DNA of 64,000 bases from Dyadobacter sp. CY261 (GCF_021440085.1 NZ_JAKCPW010000002.1:1-64000), one strand, 5' to 3'. Shown: positions 1-9,064, numbered from the stretch's first letter. Notes: a model not told the origin generated them from the letters alone. A program made the numbers and translations.

Positions 1-66
1 TGTGAATTTCCTCCGGCTTTGTTTCATTTTCTCATCGGTTTAATGTCAAGTTACTAAACTTAACCG

Positions 67-696
67 ATGGCCTCAATTTTGGGGAGTATTACAAACAGCA
101 CCCCGATTAATGTCAAAAGAAGCGCGCCGGCGCCAGCTTCGTTGCTCGTAACTGCCAACGGCGGCGGATCGCCGGATTTTATGTGCAATGGAGCAGGAGT
201 TCAATTGAATGCCTACACCGCCGAGCCCGGAACGCAGTTCGGAATATGGACGTCGAGCGACCCTGGAAATACGATTCTTAACTCAAATGGCGGAACCGCT
301 TATTTCAATTCTTATGTTAACAATTGCTACGGTATCGACATTACCGTCAGCAACTGCTTTGGCTCGGTGCAGAAGGGGATCACGATATGTGTTGATAACT
401 GCCTTACCGGAAAACCTGTTTATAAAGTATATCCAAATCCAGCCAGCGATATAGTGAATATCACATTCGACAAAGAATCTGATATGAGCCAATTGCCGCA
501 ATTCATTAAACTGTTCAGCGAAATCGGTGCAAAAGAAGTAAAGAATGTAGAGGCGGAGGAGCGCTATTCATCCGCTGATTTCCAAACAAGCAGAACGATT
601 CCAATACCAGTAAATGACCTACTGAGAGGTGTTTATTACCTTAAAATGATGGACCGTGCAGGAAACGCGGAAACTGTGCGCATTGTAGTAGAATAA
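67..696 (+). pseudogene. 3' fragment of a T9SS-exported protein gene
   Basis: The reading frame has stop codons at 55 and 61, so the first available start is 67. The 209-residue product has no signal peptide, although its C-terminal ~75 residues form a type A T9SS sorting domain beginning around VYPNPASD. Residues ~17-113 match the full-length gene at 2456-4040 with only three differences by eye, while the sorting domain itself is much more divergent. A T9SS cargo without a Sec signal cannot be exported, so this is best read as a duplicated 3' end that has lost its 5' part. The upstream 66 nt show no recognisable continuation of the gene. It could instead be the end of a longer broken gene lying left of the window. 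Confidence 0.6.
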
Positions 697-1222
697 AGCT
701 TTCCAGTTCAAAAATCGAAATGCCAAACGTTCCTCACTTCTTCACCTTATACCTCGCTCTCGCATAATACTTCAAAGTAGAAATCTTCAACTGCTTGTTC
801 TTCAAAGCAATCAATTTATATTCCTTAAACTCCCCCTGTTTATCCAGAAACCCGACGATGCAGGATTCTTTCTCGGGCCCTTTTCGCACTTCTACTTTGG
901 GCATAATGCCGAAATTCGGGATCGTCCGCGTGTCCTCGGCTTCCTGCACCATGTATTCAATCTTCATCAGGAATTTGAAAGTCCGCTTCGTTTCGTAGAA
1001 ATCCACGGCAAGGCGCCAGTCGTTCAAATCGTCTTTTACTTTTTCGCTGTAACTCGCAATGGGGCTGTTTTCTACTTTTTCGCGGGTGAGCGGGATGGTG
1101 TCGTTGATAGCTTTGGAGGGGTCGCCGCCATTTGCCGCGGAGCTTTCGTCGTTGTTTTTGGGTTTGTTGCAGCACAATAGCGCCAAAAGGAGTAAAAAGC
1201 TGTAATGCTTCATGGAAAATCG
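91..1222. repeat. Duplicated block, copy A (T9SS 3' end + convergent lipoprotein gene)
   Basis: This stretch repeats 3436-4566 in direct orientation. Similarity starts near AGCACCCCGATTAATGT and ends exactly after CATGGAAAATCG, where the two copies diverge. Patches of near identity (the middle of the T9SS fragment and most of the lipoprotein gene) alternate with patches that are clearly diverged (sorting domain, lipoprotein residues 18-35). That mosaic suggests an old duplication with later gene conversion. Confidence 0.8.
734..1213 (-). CDS. Putative lipoprotein, paralogue of the gene at 4080-4556
   Basis: The 159-residue product starts with a short hydrophobic signal (MKHYSFLLLLALLCC) ending in a Cys pair, so it is probably a lipoprotein anchored at Cys16 or Cys17. 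A Ser/Asn/Gly-rich linker covers residues ~18-35, followed by a soluble basic domain with no family I recognise. From residue 36 on it differs from its paralogue at only six positions, whereas the linker is different. It is convergent with the T9SS fragment at 67-696. The start at 1213 coincides with the paralogue's start. Function is unknown; the conservation suggests both copies are still selected or are kept alike by conversion. Confidence 0.75.
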   Translation of the reverse strand: MKHYSFLLLLALLCCNKPKNNDESSAANGGDPSKAINDTIPLTREKVENSPIASYSEKVKDDLNDWRLAVDFYETKRTFKFLMKIEYMVQEAEDTRTIPNFGIMPKVEVRKGPEKESCIVGFLDKQGEFKEYKLIALKNKQLKISTLKYYARARYKVKK

Positions 1223-1620
1223 CCGATGACGGCACCGGAGGATTTACCGATTTCACGGAGTGGTTTGCAGCGGAAAACGATTTCTTTCTTGCCGCAGAAA
1301 GCTTTATTAACCAAACCCCTGCCCGCGAATGCATTGAAGCGCTGGAAGCATCCGTGATCGTCTACATTTCCAGAGATGATTTATTCTCTCTTTATGAGCA
1401 AGAACCCCACGCGGCCAGTATCGGACGAATGATCGCAGAGCATTTCTGGCTTGCCCATTTACAACTACTACGTGAAATGCGAACATTATCCGCCCCGGAA
1501 AAACTGGAAGTATTTCGTTCACGCTCCGCGAACCTGTTCCAACGCGTCCCACAGAAGTACATTGCCTCGTATTTAGGCATTTCCGAAAACTACGTCAGCA
1601 AGCTCAAAGCCAGACGCTGA
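1222..1620 (+). pseudogene. 5'-truncated Crp/Fnr-family regulator
   Basis: From 1222 the frame encodes about 130 residues typical of the second half of a Bacteroidota Crp/Fnr regulator. The end of the cyclic-nucleotide-binding fold (FTEWFAAENDFFLAAESF) is followed by a short effector-free C-terminal helix-turn-helix region ending in VPQKYIASYLGISENYVSKL. Roughly the first 55-60 residues of the usual ~190 are missing. The loss begins exactly where duplicated block A ends, so the duplication replaced or displaced the 5' part of the gene. The open frame continues upstream to an ATG at 1132, but that part is only the antisense of the lipoprotein gene. Remnants of the missing part are not visible in the window. 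Confidence 0.7.
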
Positions 1621-1710
1621 ATTTTCTTCCTTTTTGCAGGTACGATCCTGTTTTATCCCAGAATGGGTGTGGATTGTTCTGTTTTTCTTTGTACAAAAAA
1701 TATAAATAAT

Positions 1711-2442
1711 ATGAGAAAGATTATGCATGTAATTGGGTGTGGGGCTTCTGCCTTGTTTTGGGCCGTCGGGATGGCAAGAGGACAACCTCACGATGCTGTC
1801 ACAAAGGCGAAGGAGTACATTGATCAAGACGTAAAACGGCATCGATGGGAGCTGAATGTGAATGCCGGTAATTTATTTAAGTTGGGTTACTCGGGCACCT
1901 ATCAATATCCTTATCTGGTCAAGTGGAATTCAAGACGTCTGAAAGGTAACCATGGGCATGCTTGGAGAATTGCGGTAAGCCCGCAGTTGGGGAACCATGA
2001 TACAGTGCCAGCGGATGACACTTTGCCTCAAGGATCTCGGGTATTTAACGACTATAATTTCAAACCCCTTTTTGCAATTGGACATGAATGGCAACGAATT
2101 CATGGCAGGACAATGCTATTCGGGGGAATTGACTTCGCAGGAGTGCTTAATTGGAGTAAGGGAACTGCTTATGACGCTCCCTCGCCTTGGGAAGGTGGAG
2201 CTTCGGGGAGGTCAGTTGTCCATTACCGAAGACACATCACTTGGCTCGCATCATTTCTGGGAGCCAAGATATACTTGAATCATCGGGTTTCGGTTTCGGT
2301 TGAAAGCCACGTTCAGTTCAGCCGGGGAATTGAAAGTTACAGGTCTTTATTCGACAATGAGTTCATTGCAAGAAGCAAACTCATCTGGAAGCTTGTTGAA
2401 CCTGTGCCATGCTATTTCATTGGTCTTAGTTATAATCTTTAA
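1711..2442 (+). CDS. Hypothetical exported, possibly outer-membrane protein
   Basis: The 243-residue product has a plausible Sec signal (MRKIMHVIGCGASALFWAVGMARG, cleavage near GQPH), and this decides the start at 1711 rather than an in-frame ATG at 1663. The mature part alternates polar and aromatic residues (WELNVNAGNLFKLGYSG, FGGIDFAGVLNWS, IYLNHRVSVSVESHVQF) in the way of a small beta-barrel and ends in a typical hydrophobic C-terminus (FIGLSYNL). I do not recognise the family. It ends only 13 nt before the start of the T9SS gene at 2456, so the two could be co-transcribed. Confidence 0.6.
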   Translation: MRKIMHVIGCGASALFWAVGMARGQPHDAVTKAKEYIDQDVKRHRWELNVNAGNLFKLGYSGTYQYPYLVKWNSRRLKGNHGHAWRIAVSPQLGNHDTVPADDTLPQGSRVFNDYNFKPLFAIGHEWQRIHGRTMLFGGIDFAGVLNWSKGTAYDAPSPWEGGASGRSVVHYRRHITWLASFLGAKIYLNHRVSVSVESHVQFSRGIESYRSLFDNEFIARSKLIWKLVEPVPCYFIGLSYNL

Positions 2443-2455
2443 AACACACGTCACT

Positions 2456-4040
2456 ATGAAGGCAATTCAATTATTTATCCTCCATTTTATTTTTATTTTG
2501 TTGTCTGTGACCGTTCAGGCGGCTGTTGACCCGATTGTCTATATACAGGGTAATCGCGCAAGCTCGATATTTGATGGTATCGATTTTTATGGACTGGAGC
2601 CAAGTGGAGGTACTTATTATAATGAATATGTATATTATCCCACCGTAGTATTTGACCTTCAAAATACCAGCGTTCCACAAAATGCCGTACCAAGTTATGA
2701 ATGGATCGTAACAGGCGGCACAGCCGTTAGTGCTAAAACAGTATCATATTTTAGTGCGAAATGGAACAACACTGTAAATTACAGCAGTGGTGTGCCGACA
2801 AAAACACTCCGCTTAAAAGTCACTTTTACTTGGACACCTAATGGAGGGAGTAAACAAACTAAAACTATCACCAGCGTCCGGGCTAATGGCGCCACTGAAG
2901 CGCAGCCTATCGAGGTGAAATACATTAGTGATCCTTCCACAATCACTTTTAATGGTTCGACACTTAGTAACAATAACACGCTTTCATACCCTTGCGGCGC
3001 AGAAAACGATTTCGATTCCCGCAGTTTCAACGGATCCGGGTGCGCCGGTTACTTATTATTTCTTTTATCCGAATGGTTGGACAGGACCGGCAAGTTCCAG
3101 TGTGCCATCAGTGACAGTCAACACGCATGTCAACCAGGGCGGCACAATTAAAGTAGAGGCGAAGCGAAATGACAGCAATAATTTTAGGACCAAGATTTCC
3201 ATTACAATAACGAGGCCCATTCCAACCAAGCCTGTAATTAATTCACCGGACATATTATTATGTAGTCCCCAAACCATAACTGCCAGTGCAAGCAATGCTA
3301 CAAGCTATAATTGGACTTCAAGCGGCGGAATTACGGCAAATTCTCCGGGTAACACCAATTCGGCACAAATCACCGGTGTGTCAGATGGAACAGTGATGGT
3401 CTCTGCCACTTCTTCGGTGTGTGCGATGACTACGGCAAGTAGCACGCCCAATAATGTAAAAAGAAGCGCCCCATTACCGGCATCCCTGCTCGTAACCGCA
3501 AACGGCGGCGGTTCTCCCGACTTCATGTGCAATGGCGCCGGTGTAATGCTCAACGCGTATACCGCAGAGCCGGGAACGCAATTCGGGATTTGGACATCCA
3601 GCGATCCGGGAAATACGATTCTTAATTCAAATGGCGGTAGCGCTTATTTCAATTCTTATGTAAATAATTGTTACGGCATAGACATTACCGTCAGCAACTG
3701 CTTTGGCTCGGTGCAGAAAGGCATTACGATTTGTGTTGATAACTGCGCAAAAGGAACACCGATATACAATGTATTCCCGAACCCCGCGAAAGACGAGGTG
3801 AAAATCAAGTTTGACAATGCGTACACCATAGAGCAATTGCCGCAGGTGGTGAGACTATTCAGTGAAGTTGGTGGAAAAGAAGTGAGAATGGTTCAGGCCG
3901 CAGAGCAATACGCAACTGCCGCTTTTGGCCAAGATAGGACCATTACAATACAAGTTAACGACCTACCGAGAGGAACCTACTATTTACAGTTCGTCAATCG
4001 GGCCGGCTCTCCCGAAAACGTGCGGCTTGTTTTGGAATGA
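2456..4040 (+). pseudogene. T9SS-exported surface protein gene with a frameshift
   Basis: The start at 2456 gives a clear signal peptide (MKAIQLFILHFIFILLSVTVQA). The first frame runs to a stop at 3151 and the true continuation lies in the +1 frame up to 4040. The switch falls at about 3008-3020: the first frame makes sense to ...SYPCGAENDF and the second from IPAVSTDPGAPVTYYF onward, consistent with a net one-base insertion. Joined, the protein has ~528 residues: a repeated Ig/PKD-like Thr/Ser-rich region (with TYYFFYPNGW and SYNWTSSGG) and a type A T9SS sorting domain starting near VFPNPAKD. The product would be a secreted or cell-surface protein of unknown ligand. A sequencing error at the shift cannot be excluded. 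Confidence 0.7.
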
Positions 4041-4566
4041 ACCAAAATTACACGCAAAGTGCCTAATTCTCTCCGTTCCTCACTTACTCACCTTATACCG
4101 CGCCCGGCCATAATACTTCAAAGTAGAAATCTTCAACTGCTTGTTCTTCAAAGCAATCAATTTATATTCCTTAAACTCCCCCTGTTTATCCAGAAACCCG
4201 ACGATGCAGGATTCTTTCTCGGGCCCTTTTCGCACTTCTACTTTGGGCATAATGCCGAAATTCGGGATCGTCAGCGTGTCCTCGGCTTCCTGCACCATGT
4301 ATTCAATCTTCATCAGGAATTTGAAAGTCTGCTTCGTTTCGTAGACATCCACGGCAAGGCGCCAGTCGTTCAAATCGTCTTTTACTTTTTCGCTGTAACT
4401 CGCTACGGGGCTGTTTTCCACTTTTTCGCGGGTAAGCGGGATGGTGTCGTTGATGGCTTTTTCAGGTTCGTCGCTGCTTGTGCTGTTTTCGCTGCTTTTT
4501 TCAGGTTTGTTGCAGCACAATAAGGCAAAAAGAAGTAAAAAGCTGTAATGCTTCATGGAAAATCGT
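3436..4566. repeat. Duplicated block, copy B
   Basis: This is the copy of 91-1222 that sits in intact context: here the T9SS 3' end is attached to its complete gene and the lipoprotein gene keeps its own upstream region. It is therefore the likelier donor. The left edge of similarity is at the STPNNVKRS coding region and the right edge just upstream of the lipoprotein start. Confidence 0.8.
4080..4556 (-). CDS. Putative lipoprotein, paralogue of the gene at 734-1213
   Basis: The 158-residue product begins MKHYSFLLLFALLCC, a lipoprotein-like signal, followed by a Ser/Glu-rich linker and the same soluble domain as its paralogue. An in-frame ATG 42 nt upstream (4598) would add a polar extension before the signal, so 4556 is preferred; the paralogue also starts at this position. 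It converges on the T9SS gene ending at 4040. No known domain is recognised. The conserved part is rich in Lys and Glu and includes IPNFGIMPKVEVRKG, with no catalytic signature visible. Confidence 0.75.
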   Translation of the reverse strand: MKHYSFLLLFALLCCNKPEKSSENSTSSDEPEKAINDTIPLTREKVENSPVASYSEKVKDDLNDWRLAVDVYETKQTFKFLMKIEYMVQEAEDTLTIPNFGIMPKVEVRKGPEKESCIVGFLDKQGEFKEYKLIALKNKQLKISTLKYYGRARYKVSK

Positions 4567-4574
4567 TGAGGTTT

Positions 4575-4608
4575 GTTGATAGGCCTACCTGTTTGCAATA
4601 TACCTTTG
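4575..4608 (+). promoter_or_regulatory. Candidate Bacteroidota promoter before the SpmAB-like gene
   Basis: TACCTTTG at 4601-4608 fits the -7 consensus TAnnTTTG. A TTG at 4575-4577 lies 23 nt upstream of it, at the long end of the usual range for the -33 element. It would give a 5' leader of about 75-80 nt. Pattern match only. Confidence 0.35.
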
Positions 4609-4692
4609 TTATTTGCATTAAAAGAAATATTTTACTCGATGCATTATAAAGAAATCATTACTAATCCCGCCTTTTGCACCCCTTAATCCACT

Positions 4693-5928
4693 ATGGCATT
4701 AAACTATATTTTCGTTTCCTTCTTTGTCATCGCTTTTGTCATTGCCTTGTTGCAATTTGTTCTGACAGGCGATGTGCAAACATTCAAAGCCATCACCGAA
4801 GGAATGCTCGAAATGGCTAAAGTGGCGGTAATGGACATTGCATTGCCGCTTACGGGCGTCATGACGTTTTTTTTGGGTATTTTAAATGTGGGTGAAAAAG
4901 CAGGGATCATTCACGTGATCGCACGGTTTATCGGACCGTTTTTCAACAAGCTCTTTCCCGAAGTTCCCAAAGACCACCCCGCAAACGGCCAGATGATCAT
5001 GAACTTCTCTGCCAATTTCCTGGGGCTCGACAATGCGGCGACGCCGTTTGGTTTAAAAGCCATGCAAAGCCTCCAGGAACTGAACCCAAGCAAGGACACA
5101 GCTTCCAATGCACAGATCATGTTCCTGGTGCTCCATACTTCGGGTTTGCAGATCATCCCGCTGTCTATCATTGCCCAACGCGCGATTCTGGGTGCCGAAA
5201 GTCCTTCTGATGTATTTATTCCCTGCGTAGTAGGTACGTATGTGACCACCGTTGTGAGCATGATCATCACAGCCGCATGGCAGAAGATAAACCTGTTCAA
5301 CAGAACTGTAATGCTTGGTTTGGGCAGCGTTACAGCAATGATTGCATTGATATTATGGTACTTGTCGGGTTTACCCAAAGAGCAAATTGAAACGATTTCG
5401 ATCCTGGCGGGGAATTCGGTGCTGCTGTTTGTGGTATCGGCATTTCTGGCTTGGGGAATGTACAAAAAAGTAAATGTATTTGATGCATTCATCGAAGGTG
5501 CAAAAGGCGGTTTCACGACTTCGGTGACAATCATTCCTTACCTGGTCGGCCTGCTGGTAGCGATCAGCGCATTCAGAAGCTGCGGGGCGATGGATTATCT
5601 GATCGACGGTCTAAAATGGATTTTTTCAACAACAGGCCTCAATACTGATTTTACCGATGCATTGCCGGTGGCGCTGATGAAACCGCTGAGTGGCAGTGGG
5701 GCACGTGCATTGATGATCGACGCGATGAAGGAATTCGGCCCCGATTCGTTCATCGGAAGATTGGTTTGTATTTTCCAGGGATCGGCAGACACTACATTGT
5801 ACATTGTAGCGCTTTACTTCGGATCTGTAGGGATCAAGAATACCCGGTACGCGATCGTGGCGGGTTTGATCGCCGATTTGATCGGTGTGATCGCTGGAAT
5901 ATGGCTTGGTTACCTGTTTTTCCACTGA
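4693..5928 (+). CDS. SpmA-SpmB fusion type nucleoside-recognition membrane protein
   Basis: The 411-residue protein is strongly hydrophobic, with about ten predicted membrane segments and two related halves. The first half carries NFSANFLGLDNAATPFGLKAM, the signature of SpmA-type 'nucleoside recognition' (Gate) domains. The second carries the SpmB-like PLSGSGARALMIDAMKEFGP and FQGSADTTLYIVALYFGSVG. In Bacillus, SpmA and SpmB are separate spore-maturation proteins; in Bacteroidota the fused form occurs without sporulation and its substrate is not known. The gene stands alone, followed by a likely terminator at 5966-6003. Transport of a nucleoside-like or peptidoglycan-linked substrate would be a guess. 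Confidence 0.85.
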   Translation: MALNYIFVSFFVIAFVIALLQFVLTGDVQTFKAITEGMLEMAKVAVMDIALPLTGVMTFFLGILNVGEKAGIIHVIARFIGPFFNKLFPEVPKDHPANGQMIMNFSANFLGLDNAATPFGLKAMQSLQELNPSKDTASNAQIMFLVLHTSGLQIIPLSIIAQRAILGAESPSDVFIPCVVGTYVTTVVSMIITAAWQKINLFNRTVMLGLGSVTAMIALILWYLSGLPKEQIETISILAGNSVLLFVVSAFLAWGMYKKVNVFDAFIEGAKGGFTTSVTIIPYLVGLLVAISAFRSCGAMDYLIDGLKWIFSTTGLNTDFTDALPVALMKPLSGSGARALMIDAMKEFGPDSFIGRLVCIFQGSADTTLYIVALYFGSVGIKNTRYAIVAGLIADLIGVIAGIWLGYLFFH

Positions 5929-5965
5929 TTCAAAGGTATTCGTGGGAAATCGCCCTTTACCACGG

Positions 5966-6003
5966 AAATGCAACCGTCCGTACCAAATGGATGGTCGCAT
6001 TTT
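5966..6003 (+). terminator. Likely stem-loop terminator after the SpmAB-like gene
   Basis: AAATGC-a-ACC-g-TCC pairs with GGA-t-GGT-c-GCATTT around a nine-base loop. It lies 37 nt after the stop codon and ends in a short T-run. Confidence 0.45.
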
Positions 6004-6044
6004 AAGCTAAGCACTAATATTGATTATCTAACTCTAAACCGCTT

Positions 6045-7538
6045 ATGTTTCATTCTTTACGCTATTCCGCATTGATTTTGACACTGTTTTGTGGCATGAC
6101 AGTCCCGGAAACCGTCAAGGCGCAGCAAAATGTGAGTCAACCGGCCAACACCTATTCGCTGGAAGATTGCATCCGGATCGCCCTTGAAACAAACCCGCAG
6201 ATCAAGCAATCGGAAATTACGGTCAAAACCAACGGTAACACTTACGAGCAATCCAAATGGCAGCGGTGGCCAAGTATCAGTTTCAGCGCCAGCCAGGGTT
6301 TCCGTTCCGGTCGTAACATCGATCCCTTCACCAACCAGTTCGTACAGCAGAATGTAAGCTCCAATAACTATCAGCTCGGCGGACAGGTGACGCTTTTCAG
6401 CGGTTTCCAGATTACGAATAATATCAAATTCAATAACGCCAACTACCAGGCGAGCGCAAAAGACCTCGAAGCTACCCGCAATGATATTATGCTCAATGTG
6501 GCCTTAGCGTATTTGCAGGTTGTTACCAATGAGGAGCTGATCATCGTCGCACAACGCCAGGTGGATGCTTCCCTATTACAGGTTGAACGGACCGAAAAGC
6601 TCGTGCAGGCCGGTACGCTCGCGGAAAGCAATCTTCTTGATTTGAAATCGCAGCTGGCCAACGATGAACTGACCCTGGTAAATGCGCAGAACAATCTGGA
6701 AACGGCGAAACTGAACTTAAAGCAATTGATGAATATGCCCGGCAGCGAGGTGATCAATGTGGTGAAAATCGCGGTGAAGGACCCGACCATGCAGGCTTAC
6801 GACGCCACTATTCAGGAGATTTATGAAACAGCATTGACCAACCTGCCGCAAATGAAGGCGGCTAATATGCGGATCGAAGCTTCAAAAATCAATGTAGATC
6901 TGGCGAAAGGTGCGGGAATGCCTACGCTTACCCTGAATGGCGGCGTGTATACCGCTTTTTCCAGCGCAGCCCCAAAGCAACGTTTCGTCGGCGACGGCTC
7001 CGGCAACACAACGATTGATGTCCCTTCGACAACCGACTACGTCATTATCGACAACAAGCAAGTCCCGATTGTACAGCGCGTCACAGCCCCGAACGGTTCC
7101 ATTCAAAACTTCCGTTATTTCAACCAGCTCGACTTCAACCGCAACTCGGCGATCAACCTGAACCTGACGATCCCGATCTTCAACAATTTCAGGACGAAAT
7201 ACAATGTGGCCAACGCCAAATTGCAGCAACAAACATATGAATACCAGGCCCAGCAAGTGCAGCTCACCATTCGCAAGAATGTAGAACAGGCTTATATCGA
7301 CATGACCAATTCGGCCAAGCGATACTCGGCAACGGTAAACCAGGTAAGGGCACTGACAGAAACGTTCCGTGTGTCGCAGGTGCGTTTTGATGTGGGCGCC
7401 ATCAATTCGGTGGAATACAATATAGCCAAAGCCAACCTCGATCGTGCGAACGGCAACCTGGTTCAAACCAAGTACGACTATGTTTTCCGGACCAAAATCC
7501 TGGATTTTTACATGAACCGCCCGCTCTCCGACTTCTAG
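6045..7538 (+). CDS. TolC-family outer membrane efflux protein
   Basis: The 497-residue protein has a signal peptide cleaved near VKAQQN and two OEP repeats typical of TolC. The first opens with YSLEDCIRIALETNPQIKQSE, and both contain long heptad-rich helices (VTNEELIIVAQRQVDASLLQVERTEKLVQAG and the matching second-half copy). It would form the outer-membrane channel of a tripartite exporter. The next gene, 48 nt downstream on the same strand, encodes the periplasmic adaptor, so the two probably form one operon. Length is a little above the family norm because of a loop around residues 320-360 rich in Asn, Thr and aromatic residues. Confidence 0.92.
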   Translation: MFHSLRYSALILTLFCGMTVPETVKAQQNVSQPANTYSLEDCIRIALETNPQIKQSEITVKTNGNTYEQSKWQRWPSISFSASQGFRSGRNIDPFTNQFVQQNVSSNNYQLGGQVTLFSGFQITNNIKFNNANYQASAKDLEATRNDIMLNVALAYLQVVTNEELIIVAQRQVDASLLQVERTEKLVQAGTLAESNLLDLKSQLANDELTLVNAQNNLETAKLNLKQLMNMPGSEVINVVKIAVKDPTMQAYDATIQEIYETALTNLPQMKAANMRIEASKINVDLAKGAGMPTLTLNGGVYTAFSSAAPKQRFVGDGSGNTTIDVPSTTDYVIIDNKQVPIVQRVTAPNGSIQNFRYFNQLDFNRNSAINLNLTIPIFNNFRTKYNVANAKLQQQTYEYQAQQVQLTIRKNVEQAYIDMTNSAKRYSATVNQVRALTETFRVSQVRFDVGAINSVEYNIAKANLDRANGNLVQTKYDYVFRTKILDFYMNRPLSDF

Positions 7539-7586
7539 TATTCTCCATCATTTCAGTAACCAATCTTAAATCGTAATCAGGAAAAT

Positions 7587-9017
7587 ATGGCACGTAAATC
7601 TTCGAAACAGATCTGGTGGATAACGGGAGGACTCGTGGTGCTACTCGTTGGTGGTTTGTTTGGTGCCAAACAGGCTGGCTATATCGGTAAACCCAAAACG
7701 ACGGAAGTTGAATATACGGTCGTCAAAAAATCGGACATCATCGAGCGGGTCAGCGCGTCGGGCAAGGTGCAGCCGGAAGTTGAGGTGAAACTCAGTCCTG
7801 ACGTATCCGGTGAGATTATCGCATTGAATGTGGCTGAGGGTGACTCGGTGGTTAAAGGCCAGTTACTATTGAAAATCCGTCCGGATAACTACGAATCGCT
7901 GATGGCACGGGCGCAGGCCGCCGTGAATTCCAGCAAAGCTAATTACGAGCAGACGAAGGCCATGGTAGCCCAGTCGGAGGCGCGGTTGGTGCAGGCGAAA
8001 GCCAATTTTGAGCGAAATAAGAAGCTTTTTGCCGATAAGGTGATCTCGTCCGCTGATTTTGAACAGTTCTCTTCCACCTATGGCGTAGCGCAGCAAGATG
8101 TCGAGTCGGCCAAAGCCAACGTGGCAGCGGCACTTTACAATATCAAAAGCGCCGAAGCGAGCATGCGCGACGCGGCGGAGAACTTGCGGAAAACAAGCAT
8201 TTTCGCGCCGGTTAGTGGCATTGTATCGTTATTGAATGTCGAAGCAGGCGAGCGCGTAGTAGGAACCTCGCAAATGGCCGGTACTGAAATGATGCGGATC
8301 GCCAACCTGGCCGACATGGAAGTGCGGGTGAATGTGAATGAAAATGATATTGTACGAGTATCTATTGGCGACACGGCGGAAATCGACGTGGATGCATATA
8401 GTTCGTCGGGCAGGAAGTTCACAGGCGTGGTGAAGGAAATCGCCAATACGGCTGCTGGCCTGGCATCAGCTTCGTCAACCACTTCATCGGCGGCGAGCAC
8501 CTCAGCAGATGCGGTGACTGAATTTCAGGTCAAAGTCAAAATCCTGAATGAATCCTTTAAAGACCTCATGTCGAGCCGGTCGCGTAAATCATACCCATTC
8601 AAACCCGGAATGACGGCCTCCGTCGAAATCATTACGGAACGCAAAAACGGGGTTGTTTCAGTACCCATTGCGGCGGTGACGACCCGTGGCGGTGCGCAGC
8701 AGGTAATCCCAGGATCGGGCCCGGGCACGGATAACGGCCAGGCCGCGGAAGAAGATGATAAGAAGCCTAAAAAACAGGAAGTTATTAAAGAAGTCGTCTT
8801 CACCGATGTCAATGGCAAGGCGGAAATGAAGGAAGTGAAAACGGGTATCAGTGATTTTGAAAACATCGAAATCCTTTCCGGCCTGAAACCGGGTGACAGG
8901 ATCATCTCAGGACCATATATAGCTGTATCCAAAAACCTCAACAACGGTGACCTGGTCGAAAAAAAGAAGGAAGAGCCGAAAAAAGATGGAAAAAAATCAA
9001 ATGAAAACCCGAACTGA
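7587..9017 (+). CDS. Periplasmic adaptor subunit, MacA/HlyD family
   Basis: The 476-residue protein has one N-terminal membrane anchor (residues ~10-28), a split lipoyl-like domain (SGKVQPEVEVKLSPDVSG and FAPVSGIVSLLNVEAGERV), an alpha-helical coiled-coil hairpin between them (~100-190), and a beta-barrel/membrane-proximal region. It would bridge an inner-membrane pump and the TolC-type protein encoded upstream. Two low-complexity stretches are unusual: a Ser/Thr/Ala-rich insert near residues 290-312 and a Lys/Glu-rich tail. No MacB-type ABC permease or RND pump follows; a terminator and gpsA come next, so the partner pump must be encoded elsewhere. Confidence 0.9.
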   Translation: MARKSSKQIWWITGGLVVLLVGGLFGAKQAGYIGKPKTTEVEYTVVKKSDIIERVSASGKVQPEVEVKLSPDVSGEIIALNVAEGDSVVKGQLLLKIRPDNYESLMARAQAAVNSSKANYEQTKAMVAQSEARLVQAKANFERNKKLFADKVISSADFEQFSSTYGVAQQDVESAKANVAAALYNIKSAEASMRDAAENLRKTSIFAPVSGIVSLLNVEAGERVVGTSQMAGTEMMRIANLADMEVRVNVNENDIVRVSIGDTAEIDVDAYSSSGRKFTGVVKEIANTAAGLASASSTTSSAASTSADAVTEFQVKVKILNESFKDLMSSRSRKSYPFKPGMTASVEIITERKNGVVSVPIAAVTTRGGAQQVIPGSGPGTDNGQAAEEDDKKPKKQEVIKEVVFTDVNGKAEMKEVKTGISDFENIEILSGLKPGDRIISGPYIAVSKNLNNGDLVEKKKEEPKKDGKKSNENPN

Positions 9018-9064
9018 TGCGTTGTAAAAAAGTAATAAGTTCGATTTAGTTTAGGTTAAAAAAG

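Noticed and set aside
1132..1221. Open frame upstream of the Crp/Fnr fragment with an ATG at 1132
   Set aside because: It lies on the antisense of the lipoprotein gene and encodes no Crp-like sequence before 1222.
4911..5534. 207-residue minus-strand open frame
   Set aside because: It is antisense to the SpmAB-like gene, has no signal, domain or coding pattern, and the plus-strand gene explains the region.
6882..7466. 194-residue minus-strand open frame
   Set aside because: Antisense shadow of the TolC gene with implausible composition.
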